Assembly: GCA_030374765.1 (NCBI GenBank)
Contig: JARGXX010000121.1
Coordinates: 793,880-857,879, forward strand
Direction of reading: 5' to 3'
From: Agarophyton chilense
Lineage: Eukaryota; Rhodophyta; Florideophyceae; Gracilariales; Gracilariaceae
DNA length: 64,000 nucleotides
Within the stretch, counting starts at the first letter, position 1. Each line of letters begins with the position of its first letter. Below are positions 10,410 to 20,843 of this stretch, piece by piece. The position numbers were made by a program, and so were the translations under genes. The notes under the pieces are model-generated. The model ran no database searches. It saw nothing but the letters and a program-made list of their open reading frames with translations, and was not told the origin of the DNA.

Positions 10410-11405
10410 ATGGCTCGTGGCGCACCTCTGACACGCTCTGAACAGCTCGAAATCATGGAATTAGTAGGTCAGGGTATGATTCCAGCAGATATAGCCCGAA
10501 AACTCAAGCGCAGCCCAAAAACAATCAGCAACTTCATCAAAAACCCCGCTACATACGGAACAAAGCGTTCAACCGGCCGTCCTACGGCACTATCCCCGGC
10601 CGATAAGCGCGGAATTAAGCGAGAACTATGTCGCAACACTTCATCTTGCGGGAAAATTGTCAAAAACCTAAATTTGCCTCTATCAAGATCTACAATATGG
10701 CGTGAAGTCAACCGTCAAAATTTGTTCAAGTACACAAAAATCAGGAAAACTTTTTTTTTAAAAGATAATCACAAGAAAAGTCGAGTTGAATGGTGTGCTC
10801 AAAAGGCTTATTGGAAAACTGAATGGAATAATGTTATCTTTTCCGACGAAAAAAAGTTTAACCTTGATGGTCCAGATTGCTATAAATTTTATTGGCATGA
10901 TCTACGAAAAGAAAAGAAGGAATTTGTGACTAGGAATTCAGGAGGCGCATCAGTAATGGTTTGGGCTGGAATCTCTACTAAAGGAGCAACTGATATGGCT
11001 TTTGTTGAAACTACAATGAACTCTGAGAAGTATGCTGAGGTTCTAGAAAACTATCTTTTACCTTTTTCATACTGTATGCATGGAGAAGAATTCATTTTTC
11101 AGCAAGATAATGCACCTGTGCATAAGTCTAATTCTATGAAACAGTGGTTTAATAGTCTAAATATGTCGCTTATGGAATGGCCTGCGCGCTCTCCTGACCT
11201 CAAACCTATCGAAAACATTTGGGGAATGTTGGCCCGAATGGTTTATGGGCATGGAAGGCAATTTGATACAGTTTTTGATCTGAAGAATTGTATCAAAGAT
11301 TGCTGGGAAAAGATTGACTGTAATGCTATCAATCCTTTTATAGAATCAATGCCAAAGCGTTGTATAAGTGTTATACAGGCTAAAGGAGCAAAAATAAACT
11401 ACTGA
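10410..11405 (+). CDS. Tc1-like transposase (DD34E), intact
   Basis: 331 codons from ATG to TGA with no stops or frameshifts, a normal length for Tc1/mariner transposases. Residues 6-50 form the first helix-turn-helix and about 62-105 the second, separated by a G-R-P-T motif resembling the GRPR AT-hook. The catalytic triad is visible: D146 in FSDEKKF, D233 in QQDNAPVH and E268 in LKPIENIWG. There are 34 residues between D233 and E268, which is the Tc1 DD34E signature. The protein would bind the terminal repeats and cut and paste the element into TA sites in the nucleus. It lies centrally between the inner repeats. An open frame with a demonstrable empty site suggests a recent insertion that could still be active. 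Confidence 0.95.
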   Translation: MARGAPLTRSEQLEIMELVGQGMIPADIARKLKRSPKTISNFIKNPATYGTKRSTGRPTALSPADKRGIKRELCRNTSSCGKIVKNLNLPLSRSTIWREVNRQNLFKYTKIRKTFFLKDNHKKSRVEWCAQKAYWKTEWNNVIFSDEKKFNLDGPDCYKFYWHDLRKEKKEFVTRNSGGASVMVWAGISTKGATDMAFVETTMNSEKYAEVLENYLLPFSYCMHGEEFIFQQDNAPVHKSNSMKQWFNSLNMSLMEWPARSPDLKPIENIWGMLARMVYGHGRQFDTVFDLKNCIKDCWEKIDCNAINPFIESMPKRCISVIQAKGAKINY

Positions 11406-11434
11406 ACTCGCGTTAGAATAAAAAGGATGCAATA

Positions 11435-11456
11435 AAGGTTATGATTTTGAAACAGT
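11435..11456 (-). repeat. Mariner right inner repeat
   Basis: Inverted match to the left inner repeat (reverse complement ACTGTTTCAAAATCATAACC), about 102 bp inside the right end and just after the transposase stop. Confidence 0.75.
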
Positions 11457-11536
11457 TTTTTACTTGAAAATTTTTTCACACTGATTTTGTTAGTTTTACT
11501 GTAGCCAAAACGTCGATTTTTGGAAAATTTGCGCGA

Positions 11537-11560
11537 GGGATATGATTTTGAAACAGACTT
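11537..11560 (-). repeat. Mariner right outer terminal repeat
   Basis: Inverted copy of the left outer repeat, followed by the TA duplication at 11561-11562. Confidence 0.9.
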
Positions 11561-13143
11561 TACATTGAACGCACGATAGGCAACTGTGAAAACGTGAAGA
11601 TCCCTTCTACCCTAGGCATAGACATCGGTATCCCACGCGAAAGTGAGAAAGCTTTTGTGTAGGATGTAGTTGTGAAGTACATTGCTATTAAACTTTTCAG
11701 GCTGTTCGCGTAACCGACGACGTTCCTTCTCGAGAATACCTTCGATGGTTGAGAAACAGATAGCCAGAGCTTCACGTTTGTACCGGGAATTATTCAGATC
11801 CGTAATCACGTCACAAGGCATCAGAGTACCGTCTGCCAACATCAATGATAGCGTATAATGGGCGACCACCCCCAGTGACCCTTCTCAGATCGTGCGATAT
11901 AGCCACACTTTCTGGCGGGCATGTGAGACACGTTTCGCTTCGAGTTTCTGGTCGTTTCTGCTTCAGCTCACTGATCCATGTTGCAGATCGATTGTTGTCA
12001 GTGCCGGGAGTGAGAGCAATGTTTGATGATGGAGGTATAGGAGGCACGATAGTCGTACAGTGCGGCGTGACGACAGCTACTGTGGCCAGTGCCTCCAACG
12101 CATCAGGGTGAGTGGACAGATAGCGTGAGAAGCGAACCGGGAATGACAGTGACGAATGCATGGCAGATTGAGTGCGCGTGCGACACGGCGTAGGCGGGCG
12201 GGCTTATGATGGGGTGACGGCAAAGTCGGAAGCCTTCCGAAGATTTCGGGGGCGTGGGGTAGGTGCTGCAGACTGGTTTTCGCCGTCCATACGACGTTTG
12301 CGAGTGAGAGGTGTGGAAGGCTGTGATGAGGCTTTAGGCGTTGATGGTGCTGCGTTTGTAGTGGGCTGGGCCGGAAATCGTACGGGCACAGACGGGTCCT
12401 TGTTGCGTTTGAACGGTGCAGCGACGGATGGTTGTACTGGGCTGAGGCTTTGCCACGAAGCTGATGTTCCAGCGCATGAAGACTGACGTGGTAAGGGGAG
12501 CGAGAGTGGTAAAGCGGCAACGGCAGTAAGCTGTGGCGCGTGAAGAAAGATACGTTCGTCGCTTACAATACGGTCATCGACAGCGGTGAGTTGTTGTGCA
12601 TACACTTCATCTATTGACTTGCCATGGGCATCGATATCATCTTCAGTAGCCTGAAAGAACGATAACCGAGTGACGATAGTGGGGGGTAGGAGAGTTACAA
12701 CTGCACGTGGGTGCCGCATGTTGCGATTGAAAAGGTCCTCGGGGGAGCGTGCGTTGAGTATGAACTCCGGAATGTGACGGACTTGGGCGTTGGCGGCGGA
12801 GAGTAACTGTGTGATGGGAAGCTGGGTATCTGATCGGCGCGGTAGGCGACGGAGCGATGTAAAGAACACAGGCGGAGGTGTATAGATTCGGGGACCGGGG
12901 CTCGGCGGAGTTGTGGATGGTGTGCGCCAAATTAGCGATACGGGTGGGAAGGGCGAGGCTTTGAACGAGGAGGTTGATACAATCCGCCGGGGGGGGACTG
13001 CGGTTGCTGTGGTTGCTTGGGCTGTTGGTGGTTGTGTTGCGAGTGAGTCTGTATGTGAGAGGGGGCGGGAGAGGAGGTAGAACAGCACACGTAAACGCTA
13101 ATTCAGTGTCCCGAGAATACCGGGAAAATGGAAAGCAGCGCAT

Positions 13144-14213
13144 AAATCACACAACCAGCTGAAGAAGCCATATAGTGCACGTGATGAAGCAAATATGAGT
13201 TTGTCTGGCGTTAGTGGAGCCAACATGGATGGGAGAACTTTTTGACCGAAGGCTACTTTCTTGCATCGTGAGCGCTTGAATGGAAATGGGGCGGCTGCTC
13301 CTACAGGTAGACAGCGTTGGGCATGAGCACAGGATTTGTCAAGTCGAATTTGAATGTCGGCTCCGAAACAAATTCGGACCACAGCTATTGCTTTTATGTA
13401 GCTCTTGAGACCGCTACCATCAAAGCTCGGCCGGAGTTTCACATCTGATCACTCGTGTGTTCATAGCTGCAAAAGATACTTTTCGAGCAACGTTATACTA
13501 GTATGTATCGTTTTTGAATGGCAACGATACACGTGAGGGCTTTCCAACATGTACCTCTACCCCACTACAGGAGACAAGCCAGTGACCACCACAATCACTT
13601 ACTGTCCAACTGTGTTGATATCTCGAATCACTTTGTTTCCTTCGACGACACCAACTGCGGCAACTGCACCCAGAGCAACGCCAAGCGCATTTCGTTCTGC
13701 TTGTTCGTGCCATCTGCACCAGCTTCTGATTTGCATACGCATGTGCGTCTCTTGGAACCCAACGAATGCTGTCGTATGACAGACACCAGCGTCTTGCCAT
13801 GCGGTCGACATCCATGCTGCCATGCGCTTCCCTCTGTTTTGCAACGAGAATCAAATGCTGTTCAGTCCGTGATTTTGTTGGAGAGCACAGCTCCTAAATT
13901 CTTTCTGTTCTGGTTTATTGCGACAAAACTGGTCCAAGATGATTCACACCGCGTTCAAATTTTGGTTTTCACAGAGGATGGAAACCAGTGTGCTCTTTGG
14001 CTGCGATGAGAGATGATGCTCCGTGACGAAAAACTTCGAGTACTTTCGGATACTAGATCGAAGTGAAACGGATCACACTTTTCAGTACTTGGTCGCTGGT
14101 GTCGCCGGCGAACACCGAGCTACCTTGCGTCTTTGCCATCAAAGTTGGTCGAGAAATATCGTCCTCTGTGTGTTGAAGCGTTTCTCTCACCGTTCGTTCT
14201 GTGTACTTTACAT
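13144..14213. repeat. Upstream segment of RBR copy A (tandem duplication unit)
   Basis: Close match to the DNA upstream of RBR copy B, where 13144-13460 corresponds to 43272-43575 and about 13450-14213 to about 44905-45687. Copy A lacks about 1.3 kb present in copy B (43575-44905). Open frames exist on both strands but none is recognised or clearly preferred. The RBR promoter should be here. I see no certain TATA box. Homology to copy B stops after TGTGTACTTTACA, which marks the duplication junction. Confidence 0.7.
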
Positions 14214-14706
14214 CATCAACTCGACCATCAGAATCACGCCGTTCGTCATGCCGCTTGGACAGAAATTGCGCGCTTGCTCCATGATGCCACTCCGCATCCG
14301 CGCCTGGCGCACGCCATCCTTTCCGCGCTTCTTGCCGTGCTCCATCACCCTCACGAATATCACTTTGAAGTAGTCGCCGCCCTACTTCCCGACTTGCTCT
14401 CGTCCCTGCGCGCATCCGATCAGCCCAATTTCACCGCTCATCACACCACGCTCATGTGGGCCGTCATGGACGCCGTCTCTTTGCTCAACAAACCCAACCA
14501 TGCACTCGAAACCCTTCTCACGGTCTTGCGCGACGAGCAGTACGCCCGCATAATGCCCCGGCACGCTGCCAACCGCGCGCACTCGTTTCTTAGCTCTGCT
14601 CTCTCTCTTGCCTGCGATCCCCTGATTTGGACACCCAACCCAACCTTCGTTCGGCAGTGTGGAAAAGCGCGCAGTATGCTCTGCGGTGCAGACGGAATTT
14701 GACAGA
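14214..14706 (+). pseudogene. Inverted fragment of the RBR HEAT-like segment without copia
   Basis: Lies opposite in direction to the two RBR copies. It matches the HEAT-like part of the RBR locus and the first residues of the following pocket-B helix (V-W-K-S then Y-A-L). Where RBR copy B is split by Cop-1, this fragment runs straight through (R-L-A-H-A-I-L-S), so it is a natural empty-site copy. Sequence similarity begins at TCAACTCGACC and ends at GAATTTGACAG. It sits at the junction of the tandem duplication and probably arose during that rearrangement. Confidence 0.75.
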
Positions 14707-15091
14707 ACTGCCTTCGGTTGCAATCGGATATGTACATCTCTACGGAGCGCTACAAATATCTGCTGCACCAAACTCACCTTCAGACCTCCATGTCGTCCCC
14801 ATCGGTACCTTGCGACACATTACCATCTTCCGCATCTCCTGAATCGGTCTCTGTACTGCTCACAACTCAACCCGATCTTCCGATGACTTCTTGCACCTCC
14901 CGCCGCACTGCGGTACATCTTGCGTCGACAACCGGCCCGTCGAAACTCAGTGGTCGATACCGTCTTCTCTCCCGGCTTCTGTGACTCACTGCAACATTTC
15001 CGATAGGACTTTCCCCAAAGGCGAATGGTGACCGAGTACCCGGTGTCATTGAACCCAGACCGTTTCCTTGACTTCTCCGCACGCTGTGCTG
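14707..15091. other. Unassigned DNA between the inverted fragment and RBR copy B end
   Basis: About 385 bases with short open frames on both strands, none recognised. It may hold the 3' flank of RBR copy B. Confidence 0.4.
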
Positions 15092-16078
15092 TCAACTCAG
15101 AGCCATATTCCTCGTGGACGGTGACATGGGAGAAACAAAAATCGATCCGATTTGTTTTGGGGATCTTTTTGTCTTCATGATGCGCATAGCACTCTGCAAT
15201 AATTTACGATCAATATCCTCAAACATTTTCTTTTGTTCCCTTCCCTGACGGCGGCTTGCCCGTCTGGAAAGGTCATTCAAACCTTCTGAAGCTTGGTCGT
15301 CTGCCTTACTTGCTCGCAATGCTTCTGCCAATCTCTTTGCATCTCGGCCTCCATTATCTTCGCCCGTCAGTACGATGAAGTTGCTCATGTAAGGCACAAA
15401 CACTTCGTTATAGAAGCGAATGATATCGCCTGTCTCTTCAGTCGTCGATTCCGGTCGTGGCCCACTATCATCTGCAGCATCTTCCGCCAACAAATGCCCG
15501 AAATCTCCGAGAAAAATGTTATGGGACACTGGTAGAGAATTGCTCCGAAATGTGGGATCACTTGTGTGCTCCAGTTGATTGTAGTGCCACACGATATGGC
15601 GGAACTGCAGTTGGATATGTTGGATCTGGGCCACGCCATCCATCACAAACAGGATGATCAAGTCAATATGTCTGTTGACTGTCAAATTCCATCTGCACCA
15701 CAGAGCATACTGCACGCTTTTCCACACTGCCGAACGAAGGTTGGTTTGGGTGTCCAAATCAGGGGATCGCAGGCAAGAGAGAAAGAGCATTGCTAAGCAA
15801 CGAGTGCGCGCGGTTGGCAGCGTGCCGGGGCATTATGCGGGCGTACTGCTCGTCGCGCAAGACCGTGAGAAGGGTTTCGAGTGCATGGTTGGGTTTGTTG
15901 AGCAAAGAGACGGCGTCCATGACGGCGCACATGAGCGTGGTGTGATGAGCGGTGAAATTGGGCTGATCGGATGCGCGCAGGGACGAGAGCAAGTCGGAAA
16001 GTAGGGTGGCGACTACTTCAAAGTGATTTTCGTGAGGGTGATGGAGCACGGCAAGAAGCGCGGAAAGGATGGCGTGCG
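15092..16078 (-). pseudogene. RBR: RBR copy B, 3' part: HEAT-like segment, pocket B, C-terminus
   Basis: Continuation of 40637-43271 on the far side of the copia insertion. Reading leftward, 16078-15790 holds the rest of the HEAT-like helical segment (L-S-A-L-L-A-V-L onward). About 15740-15390 holds pocket B: V-W-K-S-V-Q-Y-A-L, R-H-I-D-L-I, then an acidic loop and G-D-I-I-R-F-Y-N-E-V, which match the RBR pocket B order. The acidic loop before the I-I-R-F-Y-N motif sits where p107/p130-type proteins carry their spacer. The C-terminus has I-G-S-I-F-V-S-P, like the conserved motif after pocket B. It ends at 15092. A frameshift near 15785 separates the HEAT-like frame from the pocket frame, and the inverted copy shows the same change. 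Confidence 0.85.
16074..16078. repeat. Target-site duplication of Cop-1 (GTGCG)
   Basis: GTGCG here and again at 40637-40641 flank the copia LTRs. The uninterrupted copy at 14316-14320 has a single CGCAC (reverse complement), confirming the duplication. Confidence 0.93.
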
Positions 16079-16308
16079 TATGAATGTCGACAGCTAGTGA
16101 CAGGATGCCATGTAATGCGCACGCGAGCACTTACGTGCCCTGACGCCCGTTCCAACTTGCATTCGTAGTTAGTGCCTTTACATGAGCAATTACTATTGTC
16201 TACATAAACACAGCAAGATGAATCTGCAGGTCATCTGACTACACGGACGCCGGGGCACCCAAGTTGTCTAAGAAACATAGCTACAGTTGTTACCCCGCTC
16301 AATACTTA
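16079..16308 (+). repeat. Cop-1 5' LTR
   Basis: 230 bp, TATGAATGTC...AATACTTA, preceded by GTGCG. Its partner is 40407-40636. Confidence 0.92.
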
Positions 16309-16312
16309 GTTA

Positions 16313-16329
16313 TGGGCCCAGCACCAGCC
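16313..16329 (+). promoter_or_regulatory. Possible primer binding site of Cop-1
   Basis: TGGGCCCAGCACCAGCC starts 5 bases after the LTR and begins with TGG, as expected for a site pairing with a tRNA 3' CCA end. The tRNA was not identified. Confidence 0.45.
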
Positions 16330-19300
16330 TCATCCTCCGGCACGCGCAGCCGTCCACGTTTTTCTTAGGACCTGAAAAACGTCCTGTGGACTGACGGCAA
16401 AGGCAACCAGGAAGATTACGCAAAGTCAGTGGCACTATAAGACTTCATTTCACGAGAAATTGCCCGACTCAAAATCGAACAAGATGGCGTTACCGATTCG
16501 CACCATAATTCTGAAGAGCTAGCTGTATGGAAGGTCTCGAGATCTGCGTTCTACGATCAGTGACGAAGATGTTGCTTCAGATGAAGAAGCCGACAAGATC
16601 GTCAAAACCATCTATAATTGAGATTCGCTGTCTGTTGTCAGTGAGGTTTATGGGAACTTTATCACGCTTCTGAATATGAAGGGCTCCGGCAATTAAACGT
16701 TCCCCAATTTCGAACTTAGATTAGATGCTTCGGCGTCTAAGTTTCACGCTCAATCTGAATCCGCCAAGTTGCCAGAGTCGCTGACAGCCTTCATGCTTTT
16801 GAAAAACTCAGCTGTCGACAATGGGCAGCGTGTCTCGGTGCTTGCGGCGACATCAACGAACAGCACCTTGACTGCTACTGCGACGACGACGGATTACCTC
16901 AACACTATGTCGTATGAGAAAATGGCGTCTGTCTTTTGCCAGTGTGATGAAGTCCCTCATGCACACTCTACCGGCTCCCTACAGCCGCTTTCAATCGCTG
17001 CCAATGCAGCACAGCTCCTGCCGCGCAACTAGAACCGCCCCGACCGTCGCAACAAGGGTAGACTCCTTTCCATGCGCTATCCTTGTGACATTTTCAAGAC
17101 GTTTGGTCAACGGAAAAAGAACCACAACCCGGATGGTTCCTTACCCTCCCATGTGCGCTTCCTCGACTCCCCAGCTCCATCGCTGAACACGTCGCCGCCG
17201 AAAAAGTATGGACAGAAGAATGATGCCCCGAAGAAGGCTGTTTCATTTAACTGTGCCACCCTGACCAGTTCGACGGCAGCTGTCTCCGCAAATCCCGCGC
17301 CCGCCCGTCTCGGTCCTATTTTAGATGACGGCGCACCGTACAGTGCCAGCGGACAAGTCGAGCTGCATCTCCTGTCTATCGAACTCGGATTCGCTCCCGA
17401 CACTCCACATGAAACGATTCCTGCATGGCTCAACGGCCACACCAGGTGGCAATATGGCGTGGGTGCTCATGCAAGCCTCCAGCGCAGCATTCTTGGCTAG
17501 ATAGTCCTGCGCGCCAAGTCTGACCTCGGAAATGACATCAACATCACCCACTTAGTGCTCGAAGGATCATCGCAGTGGGTGATCGGCAGAAATGTCACCC
17601 CCAAGGCGAACATTGTTCATTTTGGTATGAACGCTCTGTGCTTCGATGCCAACGGCGCGAACGATCCTTTGAAAATCGTTGATGACGGCTTCCTATCCTA
17701 TATCTCTGTAGAACGTTTTGCATCATCCAAAGTATACCTTGGATTTACTCTCTACTGTCTGTCCGCCGTTGCGCTCGAGAAGTCGCCGTGGGGCGATGTG
17801 GAGGCTATCATTGACAATGTGCACGCGCATGTTTACGGCCACGCCTGCTTTTCGGACTTCAAACTCTTGCTACAGCGCAACAAGCTGTGAAACCGCACTC
17901 TCGCGCAGTACGTGGCAGACATGGTGAACGATTGCACAGTTTCACCTCCAACGATGAAAGTGTCGATCAGCTCGTTGAACTCGGCATTCAACGACCTCGT
18001 ATGCATTGATCACTTGTTTCTGGATCAATTTTGCGTGCTACATTTAATGGACAATGTGTCCCGGCACTCCACTGCCCACGTGATCAAGTCCACGTCTATG
18101 CAGGAGGCAGTTACCGGGTTCGGGGCAAGTTGGGTGGCTCACTTCTGGCACCCACAAGCCACCAGAGGTGACAAAGCGTTTCTCCTTGGAGCATTTCGAG
18201 ATCATTGCAAGCGGCTTCACATCCCGCTTCATGCCGTGCCGCCCCGTCGCCATGCTAAAAACGCAACTGATTGAAAGAATAACATCATTCGCAATGTTTT
18301 CTTGAGGCTCAAGTCGGCAGCCAGCGCAGACTTCAACGCTGACAGCTCTGCTTACATGGCTGTAACAATAAGCAATGACTTACATGGTAATGACATTATG
18401 TCAGCATTCGAGATGGCACAAGGCTTCACAAAACCCATCAATGGCATGCCCCATGACAATGTGCTCCCAGCAGACGTGGCAGAAGCCCGCGAACTGTTTA
18501 TCGCTCGTCGCAAGCTACGTCGCATCCTGAAGTCCAAAGCTATCAATGACATACCATTCACCGCCGGCGACCTCATCGAAGTGTATGTCAAACAGGAAGT
18601 TGAGAAGCGCGGACGATGGTCGCTCACCAAAACAGTGACATCAGTCAACGCCGATAGCCGAATTGTCACTGTGCCTGGAAAAGCTGGAAAGGAATCGACA
18701 GCCGCTTTTGAGGATACGCGCATGGCAATCCCTGACATGATCTTCGCAAAGCTTTTGTAAGACGTTATTGATGCCCTGGAAGACATGAATGATATCGAAA
18801 GGCCACATGAATTCAATGAAAACTCCGAACCGACTGCTGACACTGCGGCTGCCGACACTGATTTTGGCACATATGCATTAGAAGACGATGTCACTGACAG
18901 CATAGGTGACAGAGTCGAAATCTTCTGGCCGTTAGAGGACCAGTATTATTCTGGCACTGTGCATTCTGCCGTGGACGACGGGCTCGTCAATTTTTCACTA
19001 TGACAACGGCGGCAAGGAAGTGCTGGACTTGTCCAAGGAGGTTTGGAAATTTTCCATTGCCATTCACACCAGCTCAGTGACAACTACAGTGCCACCATCT
19101 CTTGTAAATCAAGAAGCTTCCGTGCTCAACCAAATGCTTGAATTTTTTGGCAACAAGCCCTTCCTCCAGCATCAAGCTCAGGGCTTTGAGCAGTATCCAG
19201 TATACAATGCATATACCAAGGAGGAAGATAGCTTCCTCAAAACCGGCCAGCCTGTGCTTCGTCGCCATGTCCCACCTAGCGCCAGAATTATCTCCAGCCA

Positions 19301-20079
19301 TACCCTCTATAAGGTGAAGCATAATGAAGACGGCTCTTTGAAGCTGAAGGCCAGGATCGCCCCCTATGGGAATGAAGACTACCTGAAAGACATGCTGAGC
19401 AAAGACTGTGCAACCTGCCCGCCCACAGGTTTACGCATCTTAGAATGTATCGCCTCCCTGCAAGGCTGGAACCTCTACAAGACCGACGTCACCGCAGCCT
19501 TCCTCCAAACTGGCAAAAGGGCAGGGCGATGTTTATGTTCGCCCGTCAAAAGAGAGTAAGATGATGTCAACGCACGTATGGCTCCTTCTTGCGGCTTCCT
19601 AAGGTCTGTTGAATGCCAAGGCAAAGTGGCAGCACGCATCGGACGAGGTAACGGAGAACATCGGTCTGATACAGTGCACTCATATCCCGCAACTTTTTTA
19701 TCAGAAGGCTAACGGCAAACTTGTGCTACTTGTAGCCAAGATTGTGGACAACCTCAAAGTAGCCAATGTTGATGATCGCGCTCATCGATTTCTAATTGCA
19801 TTCAACGATCGCTTTAAGTTTGTTGTGGTCAATAATGGTTCAGGGAAGCTGAGGTTTTTCGGCATTAACACCATTCAGCATGAAGAACTCTCCATCGAAA
19901 CCAACGCTGAATATAAGATGAACAGTATCATGGAATACCCAATCACCCGCATGCGCCGCAAAGAGTCCGATCAGTGCATGAATAAGATCGAGAAAGCTGA
20001 GTTTGCATCCATCAACAGCTCGTTGAGCTGAATTGGAACAGCTGCCTCCCCACTCTGTTCCTTCTACAGTAGTCACCTT
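16330..20079 (+). pseudogene. gag-pol: Cop-1 gag-pol, 5' part (Gag, protease, integrase, RT)
   Basis: Plus-strand coding remnant with many stops. Gag spans about 16330-17270 (poorly conserved, Ser/Thr-rich). Protease lies near 17310-17480 with I-L-D-D-G-A-P-Y-S, Asp in place of Ser/Thr after the catalytic Asp. The integrase zinc region with paired His is near 17820, and the catalytic region begins at D-H-L-F-L-D near 18008-18070. RT starts near 19100, with the conserved L-Y-K-V-K and K-A-R-I-A-P-Y-G-N near 19310-19370, C-P-P-T-G-L-R-I-L near 19420 and a palm motif I-V-D-N-L near 19740. The last should contain paired Asp and is degraded. The sequence stops at 20079 where Gyp-2 inserted and resumes at 39727. 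Confidence 0.85.
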
Positions 20080-20526
20080 TGTGAAGGAGCGATAATAACG
20101 GTTGAGCCCGGTAAGCTGCCGGGCCCTGGGGGATCTTGGAGGTGACACGTGTACGGGTCGACCTCAGGTGGACTCATGTAGATTATTATTTTAATTTAAT
20201 TTGTGTAATAGATTAGCACTACAGTGCCAGGGAGACCTCAGCGCCTCGCCAGTACTATTTACTTGCCTCGAGTGACGCTTGTCCCTTAGAGTACGGTAGG
20301 CACCGTTAGGATGCTAAATAACCCCCTTTGGTATATAAGTTCCACCCTTTGGTTTTCAAGCCATCGTTTCCGTAGCTCCAACCTGTAGGACTACGCAGTA
20401 AACGCCAGCCCATTTCACCAAGTACTCTGGGAGTGCCTCCGTCAAGGATTCGAACCTTAGGACCCGCTCTATTACGCTACCACCAGTCGAGACCCATACG
20501 CTGCCTTAACCAGGCATTGCGTTACA
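20080..20526 (+). repeat. Gyp-2 5' LTR
   Basis: 447 bp, TGTGAAGGAGCG...GCGTTACA. A TATATAAG promoter motif lies at 20332-20339 in the sense direction. A tRNA-like D-arm/T-arm signature on the opposite strand (about 20440-20484) is described under findings. Matching LTRs lie at 39284-39726 and, inverted, at 58004-58449. Confidence 0.93.
20332..20339 (+). promoter_or_regulatory. TATA box in Gyp-2 5' LTR
   Basis: TATATAAG in the sequence GGTATATAAGTTCCACC. The same motif is kept in the 3' LTR near 39532, which supports it as the element's promoter. Confidence 0.65.
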
Positions 20527-20529
20527 TTT

Positions 20530-20545
20530 TGGTCTCCTGGCTTAG
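20530..20545 (+). promoter_or_regulatory. Primer binding site of Gyp-2
   Basis: TGGTCTCCTGGCTTAG starts three bases after the 5' LTR. Gyp-3 has TGGTCTCCCGACTTAG at the equivalent place on its strand, so both elements appear to use the same type of tRNA primer. The tRNA is not identified. Confidence 0.75.
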
Positions 20546-20843
20546 AAACCTTTGGAATAATTGAACGGACCAATGGAACGAAGAATTATCCGGATTCTAA
20601 CCTTTGGTTTAATTCCCCAACGGACCAGAAGTACATAAGCAACCGCCATTATGTATGCAGGAAGCACACCCAACCGACCAGACCATAGGACCCCTACGGC
20701 AGAACGAATTGCGACTACAATGCCGGTGGTTTAGCCTAACCCTCAGGTTGATACCGCTAGCGACCGTAGGAGCACAAGGAGCCAGCCGCAAGAAGTACTG
20801 ACCCCCACTGGATAACCCTGACAGGATTCGCCGATAACCCACG

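Larger units (their letters stand above)
10262..11560 (+). mobile_element. Tc1/mariner DNA transposon with doubled terminal repeats
   Basis: 1299-bp element flanked by TA on both sides (10260-10261 and 11561-11562), the standard Tc1/mariner target duplication. RBR copy B carries the empty site at 41378-41379 (GGTGA-TA-CATTGAACG), which proves the borders. Terminal repeats read CAGTGCGTTTCAAAA on the left and AAGTCTGTTTCAAAA on the right (reverse complement), both continuing to ATATCCC. A second pair of related repeats lies about 100 bp further in on each side. It carries one intact transposase gene. It is more AT-rich than the surrounding DNA, which suggests a separate origin. Confidence 0.96.
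9521..13143 (-). pseudogene. RBR: Retinoblastoma-related protein, copy A (broken)
   Basis: Reads leftward from ATG at 13143. RBR proteins bind E2F factors and repress S-phase genes. Visible parts: N-terminal cyclin-like domain (about 13020-12740, with a frameshift near 12858), a Ser/Pro-rich basic spacer, pocket A (about 11870-11620, S-R-Y-K-R-E-A-L then K-E-R-R-R-L, continuing beyond the mariner at 10180-10100 with C-D-A-R-I-L-E-W), and the first helix of pocket B (about 9880-9770, L-E-F-F-F-E-K-M). A HEAT-like segment follows until the copia LTR. Copy-specific damage: about 315 bp missing near 12705 (42525-42840 in copy B), a TAG near 10134 where copy B has TCG, and the mariner insertion. 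The rest of pocket B is not in this copy within the window. Both copies share the N-terminal frameshift, so they may have been dead, or spliced in a way I cannot see, before duplicating. Confidence 0.85.

Noticed and set aside
13498-14009. Genes on either strand upstream of RBR copy A
   Set aside because: Overlapping frames exist on both strands, are shifted by single-base indels in copy B, and match nothing I recognise.
14133-14702. Independent HEAT-repeat gene on the plus strand
   Set aside because: It is a partial, inverted copy of the RBR-locus segment, with abrupt loss of similarity at both ends and no own start context.
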